From Acidobacteriota bacterium (GTDB lineage: Bacteria; Acidobacteriota; Thermoanaerobaculia; Gp7-AA8): a DNA stretch of 64,000 nucleotides. The stretch is from the NCBI GenBank assembly GCA_021781455.1, contig JAJXWV010000057.1:55020-119019 (forward strand), written 5' to 3'. The translations under genes were made by a program, and so were the position numbers. Below the pieces are notes generated by a model. The model had not been told where the DNA came from. It saw only the letters and a list, made by a program, of their open reading frames with translations, and did not search any database. Below are positions 1-9,757 of this stretch, piece by piece (the stretch's first letter is position 1; each line of letters starts with the position of its first letter).

Positions 1-1904
1 AGATAAACGGTTCGCTCGGACTGATTCGTCGGATTAGCAAATACAGGTAACGTAAACGATTTCTCAATATCTCCGGGCTCAAACGTCAATGTACCAGCCA
101 CCGGCGTAAAATCGACGTCGGCAGTCGCGGTTCCGGCCGTCGCCGCATAATCGACGCTCAGCCGTACGGGAGATGGCGCGTCCAGCTTGACATTGATCGT
201 CGCCACACGCTCATTTTCCATGACCTTGTAAGCGGACGACGCGAATTCAAGAGTTAATGACTTCAGGAACCGGTCCAATGCAATCTTTCCGTCCGCACTG
301 ATTGCATGAAGTGTCGACGTCGGATCGACATACACACTGATGTGCTTCTGCAGCAGAAGCGTTCCATCAGTCAAATACTTAACGAAGTCAACACCGGGAT
401 CTCCCCAGACGCCCTCTACCAGCCCGTAATAATAAAAGGATCCGACGGAACCCGCCGCCCGCATTAGATCTTCATAAGGCGCGACGTCATAGAGGTTAGG
501 AACTTGCTGTTCGTAATCGCTAACAAGCCCGCCGCCGCTCTTCTTCAAGCGGAGCGACTTTGGAAGCCCGCTCACGAGAGGGACGGCAATGCTGACGCGG
601 GGGTCGAGAGCCGAATAGAGAAAACTGGTCCAGCCCCCCCCCGACGTCCCCATCATGAGCAACGTCAGCTCGTTCTTTCCGGCATCCTCTTCGATCATGT
701 CGGTTACCGTCTTAACTGGTATCAGGAAAAGCGACAATGGGCTGTCCTGTCCATCGTCGAATAGTCCGATGGACGAGTGATCCTTCAGCGCGCCGGTCCG
801 ATCATTCGAGTTCGATCCCACGAGAGGCATGTCCATGGCGATGACCTGCCAGCCCCTCTGAAGGAGCCAGTCGATGTTGTCGGGTTCAAGTGTCTCGACC
901 GATCGGATCCAATCTCCATGGCCGCCGTGGTAGATGGCATACCGTCCAGGAATCGGATCACTGGGAATGAACCATGTCACGCGACTGGTCAACAGAGGAG
1001 CGTAGCTGATGTCATACGAGCGTGCCGTCACGAAGGAGGTCACCGATCCGGTATAGGCCGGCGCCGAGGAAATTTGCACTGGAAAATAGAGCGGATCATC
1101 GAAAGGGTTTCGGCCGGGCCAAATCGCACGGCGAGCGATGGATCGCGTCACATTCGGCTGTCTGAGCTCCGACGGAGGACTGAAGAGATTTGCAACGGAT
1201 CTATCCAGGAGGAATTGAAATGGCAGGGTGCCGGTCCACCCGGCGACGTTGTCTGACGTGTAGACGCAATTGGGAGCATCCTCGTTCCATTCGGTAACCG
1301 CCTTCCCCCGACACTTCAGGTCCCACGGATTCACAAGGTTTGCCTGCATCCAGCTCGTGAACGCAGCCTGCGAACAGAAAACTACGACGGGCGGATCAAA
1401 CGATATCGTGTCGTAAGACGAACACTCGTCTCGCAACCGTGGAGTTTGCGTTTCTATTGAACTGCTGATCGAATCCGTTCTCCCTGCGTCAGCCACAACC
1501 TTGAACTCATACGCGATCCCGTTGTCCAGATTTGTTATGGCGTGACGCAAGCGCGGCCCAACGTCTGCGTTCTCCCAGTTTTCGGTTCCTGCTTTCCGCC
1601 AATACACCGTGTAGCCCAGGGAACCGTCAACAGGATTCCAAGTAAGAAATACCTCCCCATCCTGCGGAGCCGTATTAACAACCAGTTGTGCCGCCGGCTC
1701 CACGGCGAGGGCGACCCCCGTGGCTCCTCGGTCAGATCGCAGGGAGCTTTTAGCCCCGAGCAGAGCACCTCCTGCGCGGACGGTCGGGTCAGTCATGTTT
1801 TGTGACCCACCGATTGCCGTTGCAGGCATGGCCCACACGAGTATCAATACCCACACCGGAAACGAAACTACCTGTCGGCAAAGTTGTGTTGTGCGTCTCT
1901 TCAT
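1..1904 (-). CDS. Secreted FN3 / serine-hydrolase-like / Calx-beta protein, partial (3' end outside window)
   Basis: The reading frame is open from an ATG at 1904 to the window edge, so the C-terminus is missing. The first 30 residues form a signal peptide (basic KRR start, hydrophobic core, ending near MPATA). Residues about 70-150 read as a fibronectin type III domain with LTWNPVDGSLGYTVYW. The middle part has alpha/beta-hydrolase character with a nucleophile-elbow motif GTSGGGW, followed by a Calx-beta-like segment (TATADVDFTPVAGTLTFEPGD) at the edge. It begins 22 bp after asnB and is probably the distal gene of the EPS operon. Substrate is unknown; an exported esterase or deacetylase acting on polysaccharide is only a guess from context. 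Confidence 0.75.
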   Translation of the reverse strand, partial: MKRRTTQLCRQVVSFPVWVLILVWAMPATAIGGSQNMTDPTVRAGGALLGAKSSLRSDRGATGVALAVEPAAQLVVNTAPQDGEVFLTWNPVDGSLGYTVYWRKAGTENWENADVGPRLRHAITNLDNGIAYEFKVVADAGRTDSISSSIETQTPRLRDECSSYDTISFDPPVVVFCSQAAFTSWMQANLVNPWDLKCRGKAVTEWNEDAPNCVYTSDNVAGWTGTLPFQFLLDRSVANLFSPPSELRQPNVTRSIARRAIWPGRNPFDDPLYFPVQISSAPAYTGSVTSFVTARSYDISYAPLLTSRVTWFIPSDPIPGRYAIYHGGHGDWIRSVETLEPDNIDWLLQRGWQVIAMDMPLVGSNSNDRTGALKDHSSIGLFDDGQDSPLSLFLIPVKTVTDMIEEDAGKNELTLLMMGTSGGGWTSFLYSALDPRVSIAVPLVSGLPKSLRLKKSGGGLVSDYEQQVPNLYDVAPYEDLMRAAGSVGSFYYYGLVEGVWGDPGVDFVKYLTDGTLLLQKHISVYVDPTSTLHAISADGKIALDRFLKSLTLEFASSAYKVMENERVATINVKLDAPSPVRLSVDYAATAGTATADVDFTPVAGTLTFEPGDIEKSFTLPVFANPTNQSERTVY

Positions 1905-1926
1905 ATCGCGCGCGCCAAGAACGGCT

Positions 1927-3807
1927 CTACCTCCCGAGGTATAGTTGCGCCCACGTTTCAAACATCAAAATCATCCAGATCACTGTTTGTAAGCGCCGGT
2001 TGCCGCGCGTATGGTTTCGCAGCAGCAATCTAAGGGCATCGTGACGCCACACACCTCTTCTGCCCACCGACGGATCGAATAGGACCTCCGCTGCATATTC
2101 GTACAAATCGTCGCGGAACCAGGCCCGCAACGGTACTCCGAACCCCATCTTCGGCCGATCGAGAACCGTGTCGGGGATCAGGCCGCGTAGTGCGCGCTTG
2201 AAGATGAATTTTCCGCTTCCGTCACGCAGTCGATAATCGGACGGAATGCCTGCTGCCAATTCCATGAAACGATGATCTAGAAGAGGACATCGCGCCTCCA
2301 AAGAGTGAGCCATCGTGGCACGATCGACCTTGACGAGGATGTCCTCGGGGAGGTACGTCATCGCGTCGACGTACTGCAAGCGCGACAGATCATCGAGTCC
2401 CTCGCTGCGCCTCATGAATTGTTCGAGAATAGCAGTGCTTCCCACGCCCGCCTGCTGCAAAGCGTCGCACGTCAACAGTTCAGGAACCATTTCCGAAGGA
2501 ACCTGCCGCATCCGGGAAATGTAACGTTCCTCCGCGGTCAATTGGTAACGTCGTGTGAGAGCATGGCCCTTGACTCCAACTGGAATCAACGCCGAGGGAA
2601 GCGCAAGAATCGACCGACGAAGCGCGAGCGGGATCATATCTACATATCTCTCACGCAGCGCTTCTGAGTACCGGTCGTATCCGCCGAACGCTTCGTCCCC
2701 GCCATCGCCAGACAAAACGACGGTGACATGCCGCTTGGCCATTTCAGCAACGTAGTACGTTGGAATGGCCGATGAATCGCCGAACGGCTCATCAAAGTGC
2801 AACGCCAGCCGCGGCATGAGCTCGCGCACCGCATCGGGCTCCACGATCCATTCGTGATGTTCGGTGCCGAAGCGTTCCGCCACCTCGCGAGCCCATCGCA
2901 GCTCATTGAAACGCTCATCGCGAAAGCCTATCGAGAAAGTCTTTACGGGATGATCCGACAACTCCGCCATCGTAGCGACGACTGCGCTCGAGTCGACGCC
3001 GCCGCTCAGGAAAGCGCCGAGCGGCACGTCGCTGCTGAGACGGTCCCTTACGACCGTCTTGAGAAGAGCACGTATCTGAGTTATCCAATCGCCTTCCGTA
3101 TAGCTGCCGTTGTTACGAAATGCCGGCAGCCAATCCCAGTAACGGCGAACATTCGAGACGCCGCGCTCGAGAACGAGAAAGTGTCCCGCCGGAAGTTTGC
3201 GGATGCCCTTGAAGATCGTGCGAGGCGACGGCACGTACCCCAGCGCCAGGTACTCACCCAGTGCCTCGTAGTCAATTTCCCGCGGCACCGATGGATCGGC
3301 GAGAATCGCCTTCAGTTCGGACGCGAAAAGAAATCGCCGACCATCATCGTAGTAATACAACGGCTTTTTCCCGACTCGATCGCGGGACAGTGTCAGCCTC
3401 GAAATCCTGGCATCCCAAATTGCGAGAGCAAACATGCCATTCAAGTCGGCAATGCACTCGGCGCCTCTATCTTCGTAGTTATGTACGATGACTTCGGCGT
3501 CGCTGCGAGAGCGAAATTTATGACCTGCGCTCTCGAGACTCCGACGCAAATCCCGAAAGTTGTAGATTTCGCCATTGAAGACGACCCAGATCGCGCCATC
3601 CTCGTTGCACATTGGCTGATGACCGGCTGGGGAGAGGTCGATGATCGACAATCTCCGGAAGGCCAAGCCCAGGCCGCACACGTCATCGAAGTGCTCACCG
3701 CTGTCGTCGGGTCCGCGATGAGAGAGAGTATCGCTCATACCGCGCAACGACGCGCGATCGACAGAAGCTTTGCTACCGTAATTCCATATACCGGAAATGC
3801 CGCACAT
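1927..3807 (-). CDS. asnB: Asparagine synthetase (glutamine-hydrolysing), EPS-cluster type
   Basis: This 626-residue protein has the two-domain AsnB architecture. The start chosen gives MCGISGIW, placing the catalytic Cys directly after the initiator Met of an N-terminal class II glutaminase domain; a longer upstream frame exists but would bury that Cys. Glutaminase motifs include SHRGPDD and FNGEIYNF. The synthetase domain carries the PP-loop SGGVDSS. The family converts aspartate, glutamine and ATP to asparagine. Copies inside EPS loci are thought to amidate sugars or precursors. It starts 5 bp after the methyltransferase stop, so it is almost certainly co-transcribed with it. Confidence 0.93.
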   Translation of the reverse strand: MCGISGIWNYGSKASVDRASLRGMSDTLSHRGPDDSGEHFDDVCGLGLAFRRLSIIDLSPAGHQPMCNEDGAIWVVFNGEIYNFRDLRRSLESAGHKFRSRSDAEVIVHNYEDRGAECIADLNGMFALAIWDARISRLTLSRDRVGKKPLYYYDDGRRFLFASELKAILADPSVPREIDYEALGEYLALGYVPSPRTIFKGIRKLPAGHFLVLERGVSNVRRYWDWLPAFRNNGSYTEGDWITQIRALLKTVVRDRLSSDVPLGAFLSGGVDSSAVVATMAELSDHPVKTFSIGFRDERFNELRWAREVAERFGTEHHEWIVEPDAVRELMPRLALHFDEPFGDSSAIPTYYVAEMAKRHVTVVLSGDGGDEAFGGYDRYSEALRERYVDMIPLALRRSILALPSALIPVGVKGHALTRRYQLTAEERYISRMRQVPSEMVPELLTCDALQQAGVGSTAILEQFMRRSEGLDDLSRLQYVDAMTYLPEDILVKVDRATMAHSLEARCPLLDHRFMELAAGIPSDYRLRDGSGKFIFKRALRGLIPDTVLDRPKMGFGVPLRAWFRDDLYEYAAEVLFDPSVGRRGVWRHDALRLLLRNHTRGNRRLQTVIWMILMFETWAQLYLGR

Positions 3808-3812
3808 ACCGT

Positions 3813-4592
3813 TCAGTTCGCTTTTTCGGCAACGACAACCACGAAAGATGACCAACTTTCGGATTGCGGCCGCACGTTGCTCAATCGACGCAAAGTCGCG
3901 TGAAGTCGCTCCATCGCGCCGAGGCCTTTGCCTAGCAAACGCTGTAATGGCAGCCGGCTGATGTTGATCATCGAGAGGTCCAAAAAGCCGAAATACGCGG
4001 CCGTTCGCACCGTCAGGCCGTTGGCGACGTGCGACTGCGCTAGTAAGTCCTTATCGAGAGGAACATGGAAGGCGTAGACCTTGTGATCGACCACTTTCTG
4101 CAAATATCCCATGGCTCCGGTCATGTTCGGAACCAGCGTGATGATGAGACCACCCGGTGCGAGGCAGGCGGCGAACCGCCCCACGATTTCGGCGGTGTTG
4201 TCGAAGTGCTCCACGACTCCGAGCGAGAGCACTACGTCATAGCTCGCCATGAACTCGGCCCTCAAATTGTTGAAGTCGCAGCAGTAGATCTGTCCCGCAG
4301 AGCCCGTCGCGGCCAAATTGGCTTCCGCCATACGGCATCCCTGTTCGGAGTAATCGACTCCGGCGACGCGGTAGTTCCGGTTGACCGCGAAATACGGAAG
4401 CCACGTCGAATTGCCACAGCCCATCTCCAGCAAACGAACCGGCCGCTCCCCTGTCGCGTTTCGGAGATGAGGGTCGATGACCCGCAGAAATTCATCAGCA
4501 AAATACGAACGCCTCGGATCAGCGACGGCGCGCCGAGGCCGCACTACCGGTCGGTACCGGGCGTCCCAGTACGCTTTCGTGGTCAAGCGCAT
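3813..4592 (-). CDS. Class I SAM-dependent methyltransferase
   Basis: The protein has 259 residues. The SAM-binding motif I is LLEMGCGNSTW, followed by an acidic strand end in VAGVDYSEQG and motif LSLGVVEHFDN, which is typical of Methyltransf_11/25-type enzymes. The C-terminal part is helical and has no clear second domain. It lies between a hexapeptide acyltransferase (7 bp gap) and asnB (5 bp gap), so a role in methylating an EPS sugar or EPS lipid intermediate is likely. The substrate cannot be read from the sequence. Confidence 0.85.
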   Translation of the reverse strand: MRLTTKAYWDARYRPVVRPRRAVADPRRSYFADEFLRVIDPHLRNATGERPVRLLEMGCGNSTWLPYFAVNRNYRVAGVDYSEQGCRMAEANLAATGSAGQIYCCDFNNLRAEFMASYDVVLSLGVVEHFDNTAEIVGRFAACLAPGGLIITLVPNMTGAMGYLQKVVDHKVYAFHVPLDKDLLAQSHVANGLTVRTAAYFGFLDLSMINISRLPLQRLLGKGLGAMERLHATLRRLSNVRPQSESWSSFVVVVAEKAN

Positions 4593-4599
4593 ACGCTAC

Positions 4600-5214
4600 C
4601 TACTTTCGTTTAGACTGCCCGCGCACGCGAATGACTCTGGCGGGCACGCCCCCGACGACAGCATCCCGAGGGACACTTCTATTGACGACAGCACCGGCGG
4701 CAATCACAGCGCCCCTCTCAATCTGCACGCCATCGAGTATGCTGCAGTTGCACCCGATCCAGACGTCATCTGCAATTCGAACGCCTTCTTTCCGGACCTG
4801 CTGTTGCATCATCGGAACCGTCAAGTCGTCGATGCCGTGGTTTGCCGGAATGATGACCGTATGCGTGGCGATTCCCACGTCGCTTCCGATCTCCAAGCCA
4901 CCGACACCGTATAAGACACAATAAGGATTGATGGTCGTTCTGTCGCCTATGACGATGCTGCCGCCCAGAGCATCGAGTAGCGCGCCGTCGTGAACAAAAG
5001 AATTCTCACCGAGCGCTACACGCTGCCAGCAGATCAATTTGGCCCGGCCGATGGTCGTCCCGCGTCCGATGGAGAGTCTGAATGGGTACTGAATGTCTAC
5101 GTGGAGCGATACGTTCGCCCGCCAGCGCAAACCGAGGTAAAGCGCCACCAGAAAGCGAGGACCGGGGCGGCGAAGGATCCTACGTTGGACCGCCCGAAAA
5201 AGGTCAGATATCAA
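4600..5214 (-). CDS. Left-handed beta-helix (hexapeptide) acyltransferase
   Basis: The 204-residue protein is built of imperfect hexapeptide repeats (LSIGRG, TIGRAK, IVIGDR, LEIGSDVGIATH, VRIADDVWIGCN, VQIERGAVIAAGAVV), the hallmark of WbbJ/LacA/CysE-like O-acetyltransferases. A probable catalytic His lies in IIPANHGIDD. The C-terminus ends in the usual PARVIR. Its first 11 bp overlap the end of the flippase gene, which indicates translational coupling. It probably acetylates an EPS sugar. Confidence 0.88.
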   Translation of the reverse strand: MISDLFRAVQRRILRRPGPRFLVALYLGLRWRANVSLHVDIQYPFRLSIGRGTTIGRAKLICWQRVALGENSFVHDGALLDALGGSIVIGDRTTINPYCVLYGVGGLEIGSDVGIATHTVIIPANHGIDDLTVPMMQQQVRKEGVRIADDVWIGCNCSILDGVQIERGAVIAAGAVVNRSVPRDAVVGGVPARVIRVRGQSKRK

Positions 5215-6766
5215 TGGCGAGATCTTTCTTACGACCGAGCTTGGCTAAACGTTCCCAAAGAGCGCGCGAGACGTACCGTGCTGAATCGAGGCGCAATATC
5301 CAGCTTATAACAACGTACAGTGCCGAAGCGCTACCAATCTGAAAGAATAGAAGCCAAACCGGCGACAGCGACTGCGGTGTCCCTTGTAGTAGCCGCGCAA
5401 ATGCCCACATGCCGACGAACGCCGTTCCTATCTTTGCCACATTCTTCCAGAACCAGCTTTCCGTCACAGGCGTGACGTGCCGGCGGACTCGCCACATCAA
5501 CAAGAGCGTTGTCCACAATGTCATTCCCGAATAGGCAAGCGCGAAACCGACCGCACCGAACCGAAACAACAAAACATTGAGCAGAATCTTGACCATCGGA
5601 TTCATTATTCCCAATATCCCGATGGTCCAACTGTCCTGAAACGCATTGACGACGCGGACGATGATATTGCCGACTACAGCGGCAGCGATGCTCAGGCTGT
5701 AAGCCATCAATGTTTGACCGGTGAGTTCGACTGCGCCGAGGTCGAACACCCCATGACCGAATAGCAGCCGCACGACGGGAACTCCGAACAGCCCGAGAAT
5801 AACGGTCGCAGGCAAGGCAATGAACAGGGAGAGGCCCGTTGTTTTGAGAAAATCGCCGCGCAACGAGGTGATGTCGCCACGGTTAGCCTGCTCGGCGAAG
5901 AACGGGAATACCGCGGTCTGAACAGAAGCGAAGATCGCCATGATGAGCGTCAGCAGTCTTTCGGCGTACCCGAGAGCCGAAATGCTCCCTGTCGGCAATC
6001 CAGATGCCATCGCTCGATCAATGATTGGCACGAGACCGGTGCCCACGATCCCCAGGATGAGCGGCCCACTCAATCGAATCGCATTAGCGACCTGGCTGCG
6101 TTCCCACCGCAAGGACAAATGCATACCGATTCCGAGCCGGCGCACGAGAACCAGAGCGATGAAGAGTTGCGCTCCCCATCCTACGGTTAGACCGACTGCA
6201 AATGAGTAGACACCAAACCGGTGGCTGAAGAACCAGACCGTCAGCGCGGGTGCAATGGATGAAATTGCTGGAAGAATCCCGTTCGCCCAAAACTGCTGCT
6301 CCGCCACGAGAAACGCACCGGCCACCCCGAAGAAAGCGAGAAAGCCCGCCAACGGCAGCATCATCCATGTCAACCGCATGACGAGTTGAACTTGCGCGCC
6401 ATCGAAGCCGGATCCCATCGTGCGGCTGACCCACGGAACCGCAATCGCCAGCGCGGCGCTCACGATGATCACCACGACGAGCAAGGCGCCGAACACCTCA
6501 TTACAGAATCTTTGCCTGCGGTCGGCGCCCTCCTTCTTTGCAGAAAGGTACGCAGGGACAAGCAGGATCTGCAGGACACCGGAGAAAGTGCTACCAATGA
6601 ATAGCGGGATCGAATACGCCACCAGGAATGCGTCCATCTCTCGACCTGCGCCGAGCCTTGCGCTGACAGCGTATTCCCGGAGATACCAGAACAGGTACAG
6701 AAATACCGACGCAAACGTGACAATGCCGGACGCTCTAAGAATGCCTCGCTGGTTGTCCGTACTCAT
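5204..6766 (-). CDS. MurJ/MviN-family lipid-linked oligosaccharide flippase
   Basis: This 520-residue integral membrane protein has about 14 predicted hydrophobic helices. The N-terminal LYLFWYLREYAVSARLGAGREMDAFLVA resembles the MurJ TM1-TM2 region, where an LG.G...DA.. pattern is typical. I chose the ATG at 6766 (MSTDNQRG) because it overlaps an upstream TGA as ATGA. Inside an EPS locus a MurJ-like protein more likely flips the polysaccharide repeat unit than lipid II, so I give no gene symbol. The neighbours are tightly packed on both sides. Confidence 0.85.
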   Translation of the reverse strand: MSTDNQRGILRASGIVTFASVFLYLFWYLREYAVSARLGAGREMDAFLVAYSIPLFIGSTFSGVLQILLVPAYLSAKKEGADRRQRFCNEVFGALLVVVIIVSAALAIAVPWVSRTMGSGFDGAQVQLVMRLTWMMLPLAGFLAFFGVAGAFLVAEQQFWANGILPAISSIAPALTVWFFSHRFGVYSFAVGLTVGWGAQLFIALVLVRRLGIGMHLSLRWERSQVANAIRLSGPLILGIVGTGLVPIIDRAMASGLPTGSISALGYAERLLTLIMAIFASVQTAVFPFFAEQANRGDITSLRGDFLKTTGLSLFIALPATVILGLFGVPVVRLLFGHGVFDLGAVELTGQTLMAYSLSIAAAVVGNIIVRVVNAFQDSWTIGILGIMNPMVKILLNVLLFRFGAVGFALAYSGMTLWTTLLLMWRVRRHVTPVTESWFWKNVAKIGTAFVGMWAFARLLQGTPQSLSPVWLLFFQIGSASALYVVISWILRLDSARYVSRALWERLAKLGRKKDLAIDI

Positions 6767-7045
6767 GGCCGCGCTACTCGCTCGCCCAGCAGTGTCACGA
6801 ATTTCTCGAACCAAAGATCTCGCACTTGATGATGTTCAACAGCCGTCAAGTCCGTTGAAAACATCTCTTCGCCGCGCCGCGGTACGCAGAGAGGACGAAC
6901 GCCCCACTCGATGCCTGCTCGCCGAACGGATCTTCCTCTGCAGGAAAGATGTGGGCGACGACGCCAGCCTCACGCGATGCTCACCGGACCGGTCGGGCTG
7001 ACAGAACTACTCCACAGTAGCGGGGGCATCGTTCTCTGTCGTCAT
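6763..7045 (-). pseudogene. Decayed or frameshifted small gene filling an operon slot
   Basis: Both edges show operon coupling. An ATG at 7045 overlaps the upstream methyltransferase TGA as ATGA, and a TGA at 6763-6765 overlaps the flippase ATG as ATGA. The frame from 7045 stops after 12 codons (MTTENDAPATVE). Protein-like stretches then continue in other frames: EAGVVAHIFPAEEDPFGEQ in one, and EMFSTDLTAVEHHQVRDLWF ending in GERVARP in another. The slot is 283 nt, not a multiple of three. I read it as a gene of roughly 94 codons broken by at least two indels, or as a sequencing-error cluster. No family was recognised. Confidence 0.4.
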
Positions 7046-7824
7046 GTCACCGCCTTTGCCATATCTCGTGCGTGGTTCTTTGCCAGCACAAAAAGTACTG
7101 AAGAGGGAAGCCCGGCCCGTGCCAGCCACTGGTTAGGGGGAAAGAGGGGCATTTCGGGCGGCGAATATGTCAGCAGCGCGATCGTCCTCAAACATGAGAA
7201 ACCGTTCTCGAGAAAGAGGCGCTCCCATGATGAGATCCGAAATTCTATGAATTCTTTGGTATGCGATGGCGCGGTCCCATGGATCCGCGGCAAAAAATGA
7301 TTCATGAATGACCGTTGCGGAACAACGGCCGACGACTCCGCCGGAAGTTCCGCAAGATGCGCTTTTTGCAGGATTCTTCGGCCGACCGCCACCACCTTCA
7401 GCGGGTAATAGACAGCCACGGAGAGCAATTTCCAGATGTGAGTGGGTAACACATGAAGGAACAAGGCGTCCTCCGCCGACACACGGCGCATTTCCTCGAA
7501 CGCCAATTGGCGTTGCTCGATGTGCTCGATAACATTGGAAGAATAAATGAGATCGAAAGAGCGGTCCGCGTATGGCATTCGCTCCGCTGATGCCATCAAG
7601 AAACGTCGCGGCGGCGCGTCGCTCGAGTGTCGAACAACGTCGAAAGGAAACACTTTGCCGATCGCCCCGAGATGCGGCGATTGAAAGCCATCGCCGGCGC
7701 CGATCTCGAGGATGCGCCGGAACCGGGCTCGATGCTGGATTACCTCCCGAAGCACGAGATCCATCTCCCGAGCGCGGATGCGATGAGCAAGGCGAATATC
7801 GAACGGCAGGGACTTGGCCATCAT
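7042..7824 (-). CDS. Class I SAM-dependent methyltransferase
   Basis: The 260-residue protein has SAM motif I ILEIGAGDGFQSPHLG, an acidic residue in FPFDVVRH, the ASAERMPYADRSFDLIYSSN post-motif typical of Methyltransf_11, and IEHIEQ. The C-terminal half (YYPLKVVAVGRRILQ, SWERLFLENGFSC) resembles glycan-locus methyltransferases. It lies 4 bp downstream of the beta-propeller gene. Two adjacent ATG codons, 7824 and 7821, are possible starts and no Shine-Dalgarno separates them. Role in EPS methylation is inferred from context. Confidence 0.83.
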   Translation of the reverse strand: MMAKSLPFDIRLAHRIRAREMDLVLREVIQHRARFRRILEIGAGDGFQSPHLGAIGKVFPFDVVRHSSDAPPRRFLMASAERMPYADRSFDLIYSSNVIEHIEQRQLAFEEMRRVSAEDALFLHVLPTHIWKLLSVAVYYPLKVVAVGRRILQKAHLAELPAESSAVVPQRSFMNHFLPRIHGTAPSHTKEFIEFRISSWERLFLENGFSCLRTIALLTYSPPEMPLFPPNQWLARAGLPSSVLFVLAKNHARDMAKAVT

Positions 7825-7828
7825 GGCA

Positions 7829-9637
7829 TCACTGAATGGAGTAACGATAGACGGCTGGGCCGCTTATGTAATAGATGTTATCGCCGCGCATCGCGAAACC
7901 GCCGGTGATCTTCTCGGGTGCGGGAATCACATCCGCCTTTCCCGTTTTCGGGTCCATGGCAAAAATCCCCTCATCGGCCAGTCCCCAAATGCGCCGATCG
8001 GGGCCAACCGCCACACTGTTGCGGATGACGTCACTGTGGAGGGGGAGTTGCCCGCGCTTCGTTATGCTGCGACTCTTTGGATCGAAGAGGAAGAACACTC
8101 GTCCCGCCACCCCGAACACTTCCCCACTAGGCAGCGTCAGAAAGTCCGTGAGCGCCGCGGCCCCCGGAACCGGAACCGTTTCGAATTCCGTGCGCGTCGT
8201 CTGCGGGTTCCACACGAATAACCGGGCCGAAGTCTCGATCGCGTGGCTGCCGCCTCCGCCGGTGACGCGGGTGCCACCGAGGATGCGATGCTCCCATGTC
8301 GCCAGAGTGACGATGCTTTCATTCGCGACGATGTGGTCGAACTGCTGTGCAACACCCGAAGCGACGTTCCACCTCGTCAGCGTGCCGTCGAGACTTCCGT
8401 ATCCGGGAACCGCGCCGACCCAGACGTTTCCGTCGGCTCCGGCGATCATCGCCGCAGGACGCCACGCTGGTCCTGTGCCGCTGACAGTGCTGCTGATCTT
8501 TACGAACTGCGGATTGCCCGCTTCGACACCTCGCAGGACGTCGAACGCCATGAGCGGGGCGGTCCCGCCGTACGCCGCCATCAAAATGTAGTTCTTCCAC
8601 GGGAGGAACGAATACACCTCACCGCTCCCGAGCTCGCCAAGCTCGACAATGCCGTTCCGGTCGTCCACTCGGATGAAATGGATCGGCATCGAGGTACTGG
8701 CGTAGACCTCGCCGTCGGGTCCGGGGCCGAGCCGGAAGAGAGGCAATTCCTCCGAGGGCACGGCAATGGGATGCCGTTCGGTGACAGCACGCTTGGTATC
8801 GACAATTTCCAGGGTCGCCCCCCGTACGGCGATCCTCCGGCCGTCCGAAAGATTCCTCAATTCGCGTGCCGGCGAGACTTCGTTCGTCGGCTCAGCCGAC
8901 CACCCTGACAGTCGAAAGTACTGGCCGCCCGCTTTCGCATAGACGTTCCCGTCCATGCCGCGAAACAGAGTGACGACGCCGATTGTCTGATATTGCTCCG
9001 GCAGGATCTCGCGGTGAGTTCCCGACTTGATCTCGTACGCCGCGATGTTCATCCGGCTCATCCCGATCCCTGCGTAGATGAAGCCGTCCTTACTTGCAGC
9101 CAACCAGCGCGCGTACTCTTCCTTCGGATCCAGTCGACCGAGATCTTCCACACTTCCGGTCGAAGGATCGTAGCGGACGAGTTTTGCGTGCGGATACGTC
9201 CCGCCGTAAATCTTCCCATCAGAGCCCAGGGCAAGATCCCAGATGCACGCCTCAGGCGCCGGACGACCGAGGTCGGTGAGACGACGCCTATGCACGTCGA
9301 GCATCATCAGATGTGCACTCCGACACGTGCCCGTATAGATGTTTCCATCGGAACCTTCGACCATCGCCCAGGTCTGCGCCTCGGAAGGGGTCGGGCTGGG
9401 GACGAACTCCGATCCGCCAGTCTGCGGATCAGCGACAACGATCCCGGGGGTGCCTCGCTTGGTGTCATAGCTGACGTAGACCTTGTCACGAGCAACTACC
9501 GACGAAAGGACGCTACCGACGCCGCGGTATTTTCCGATTAGCTGGAAATGCCCGCCGGCCTGCGATTGCCCGACAGCCGCTACCGACAACAAGATAAGAA
9601 CTGAACCGATCAGTACACCCCGTATGGCCGATCTCAT
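7829..9637 (-). CDS. Secreted beta-propeller (virginiamycin-B-lyase/NHL-like) protein
   Basis: The 602-residue protein has a clear signal peptide (MRSAIRGVLIGSVLILLSVAAVGQSQA). The mature part is made of propeller-like blades with recurrent DGxIYxG units: DGNIYTGT, DGKIYGGT, DGFIYAGI, DGNVYAKA, DGEVYAST, DGNVWVGA and DRRIWGLA. No catalytic motif is evident, so the call is structural only. It is probably the first structural gene of the EPS operon, 120 bp downstream of the MarR-type regulator, and could be a periplasmic scaffold or a carbohydrate-lyase relative. Confidence 0.8.
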   Translation of the reverse strand: MRSAIRGVLIGSVLILLSVAAVGQSQAGGHFQLIGKYRGVGSVLSSVVARDKVYVSYDTKRGTPGIVVADPQTGGSEFVPSPTPSEAQTWAMVEGSDGNIYTGTCRSAHLMMLDVHRRRLTDLGRPAPEACIWDLALGSDGKIYGGTYPHAKLVRYDPSTGSVEDLGRLDPKEEYARWLAASKDGFIYAGIGMSRMNIAAYEIKSGTHREILPEQYQTIGVVTLFRGMDGNVYAKAGGQYFRLSGWSAEPTNEVSPARELRNLSDGRRIAVRGATLEIVDTKRAVTERHPIAVPSEELPLFRLGPGPDGEVYASTSMPIHFIRVDDRNGIVELGELGSGEVYSFLPWKNYILMAAYGGTAPLMAFDVLRGVEAGNPQFVKISSTVSGTGPAWRPAAMIAGADGNVWVGAVPGYGSLDGTLTRWNVASGVAQQFDHIVANESIVTLATWEHRILGGTRVTGGGGSHAIETSARLFVWNPQTTRTEFETVPVPGAAALTDFLTLPSGEVFGVAGRVFFLFDPKSRSITKRGQLPLHSDVIRNSVAVGPDRRIWGLADEGIFAMDPKTGKADVIPAPEKITGGFAMRGDNIYYISGPAVYRYSIQ

Positions 9638-9757
9638 CGTTTACTCCTTAGGCGCTTTTCTGGCGCTCTTGTAGCAAGGTCCGCCCCTCTCGGTGTGCAC
9701 TCAACACCGCGCATGTAAGAGAGTCCAGTCATCTCCCATCACTACCAACCACAACCT

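Noticed and set aside
1..1904. Apparent frameshifts in the left-edge gene near G-runs
   Set aside because: Recounting the runs (five C at ~1304-1308, nine C at ~634-642 on the + strand) keeps one frame throughout. The gene simply lacks its stop because the window begins inside it.
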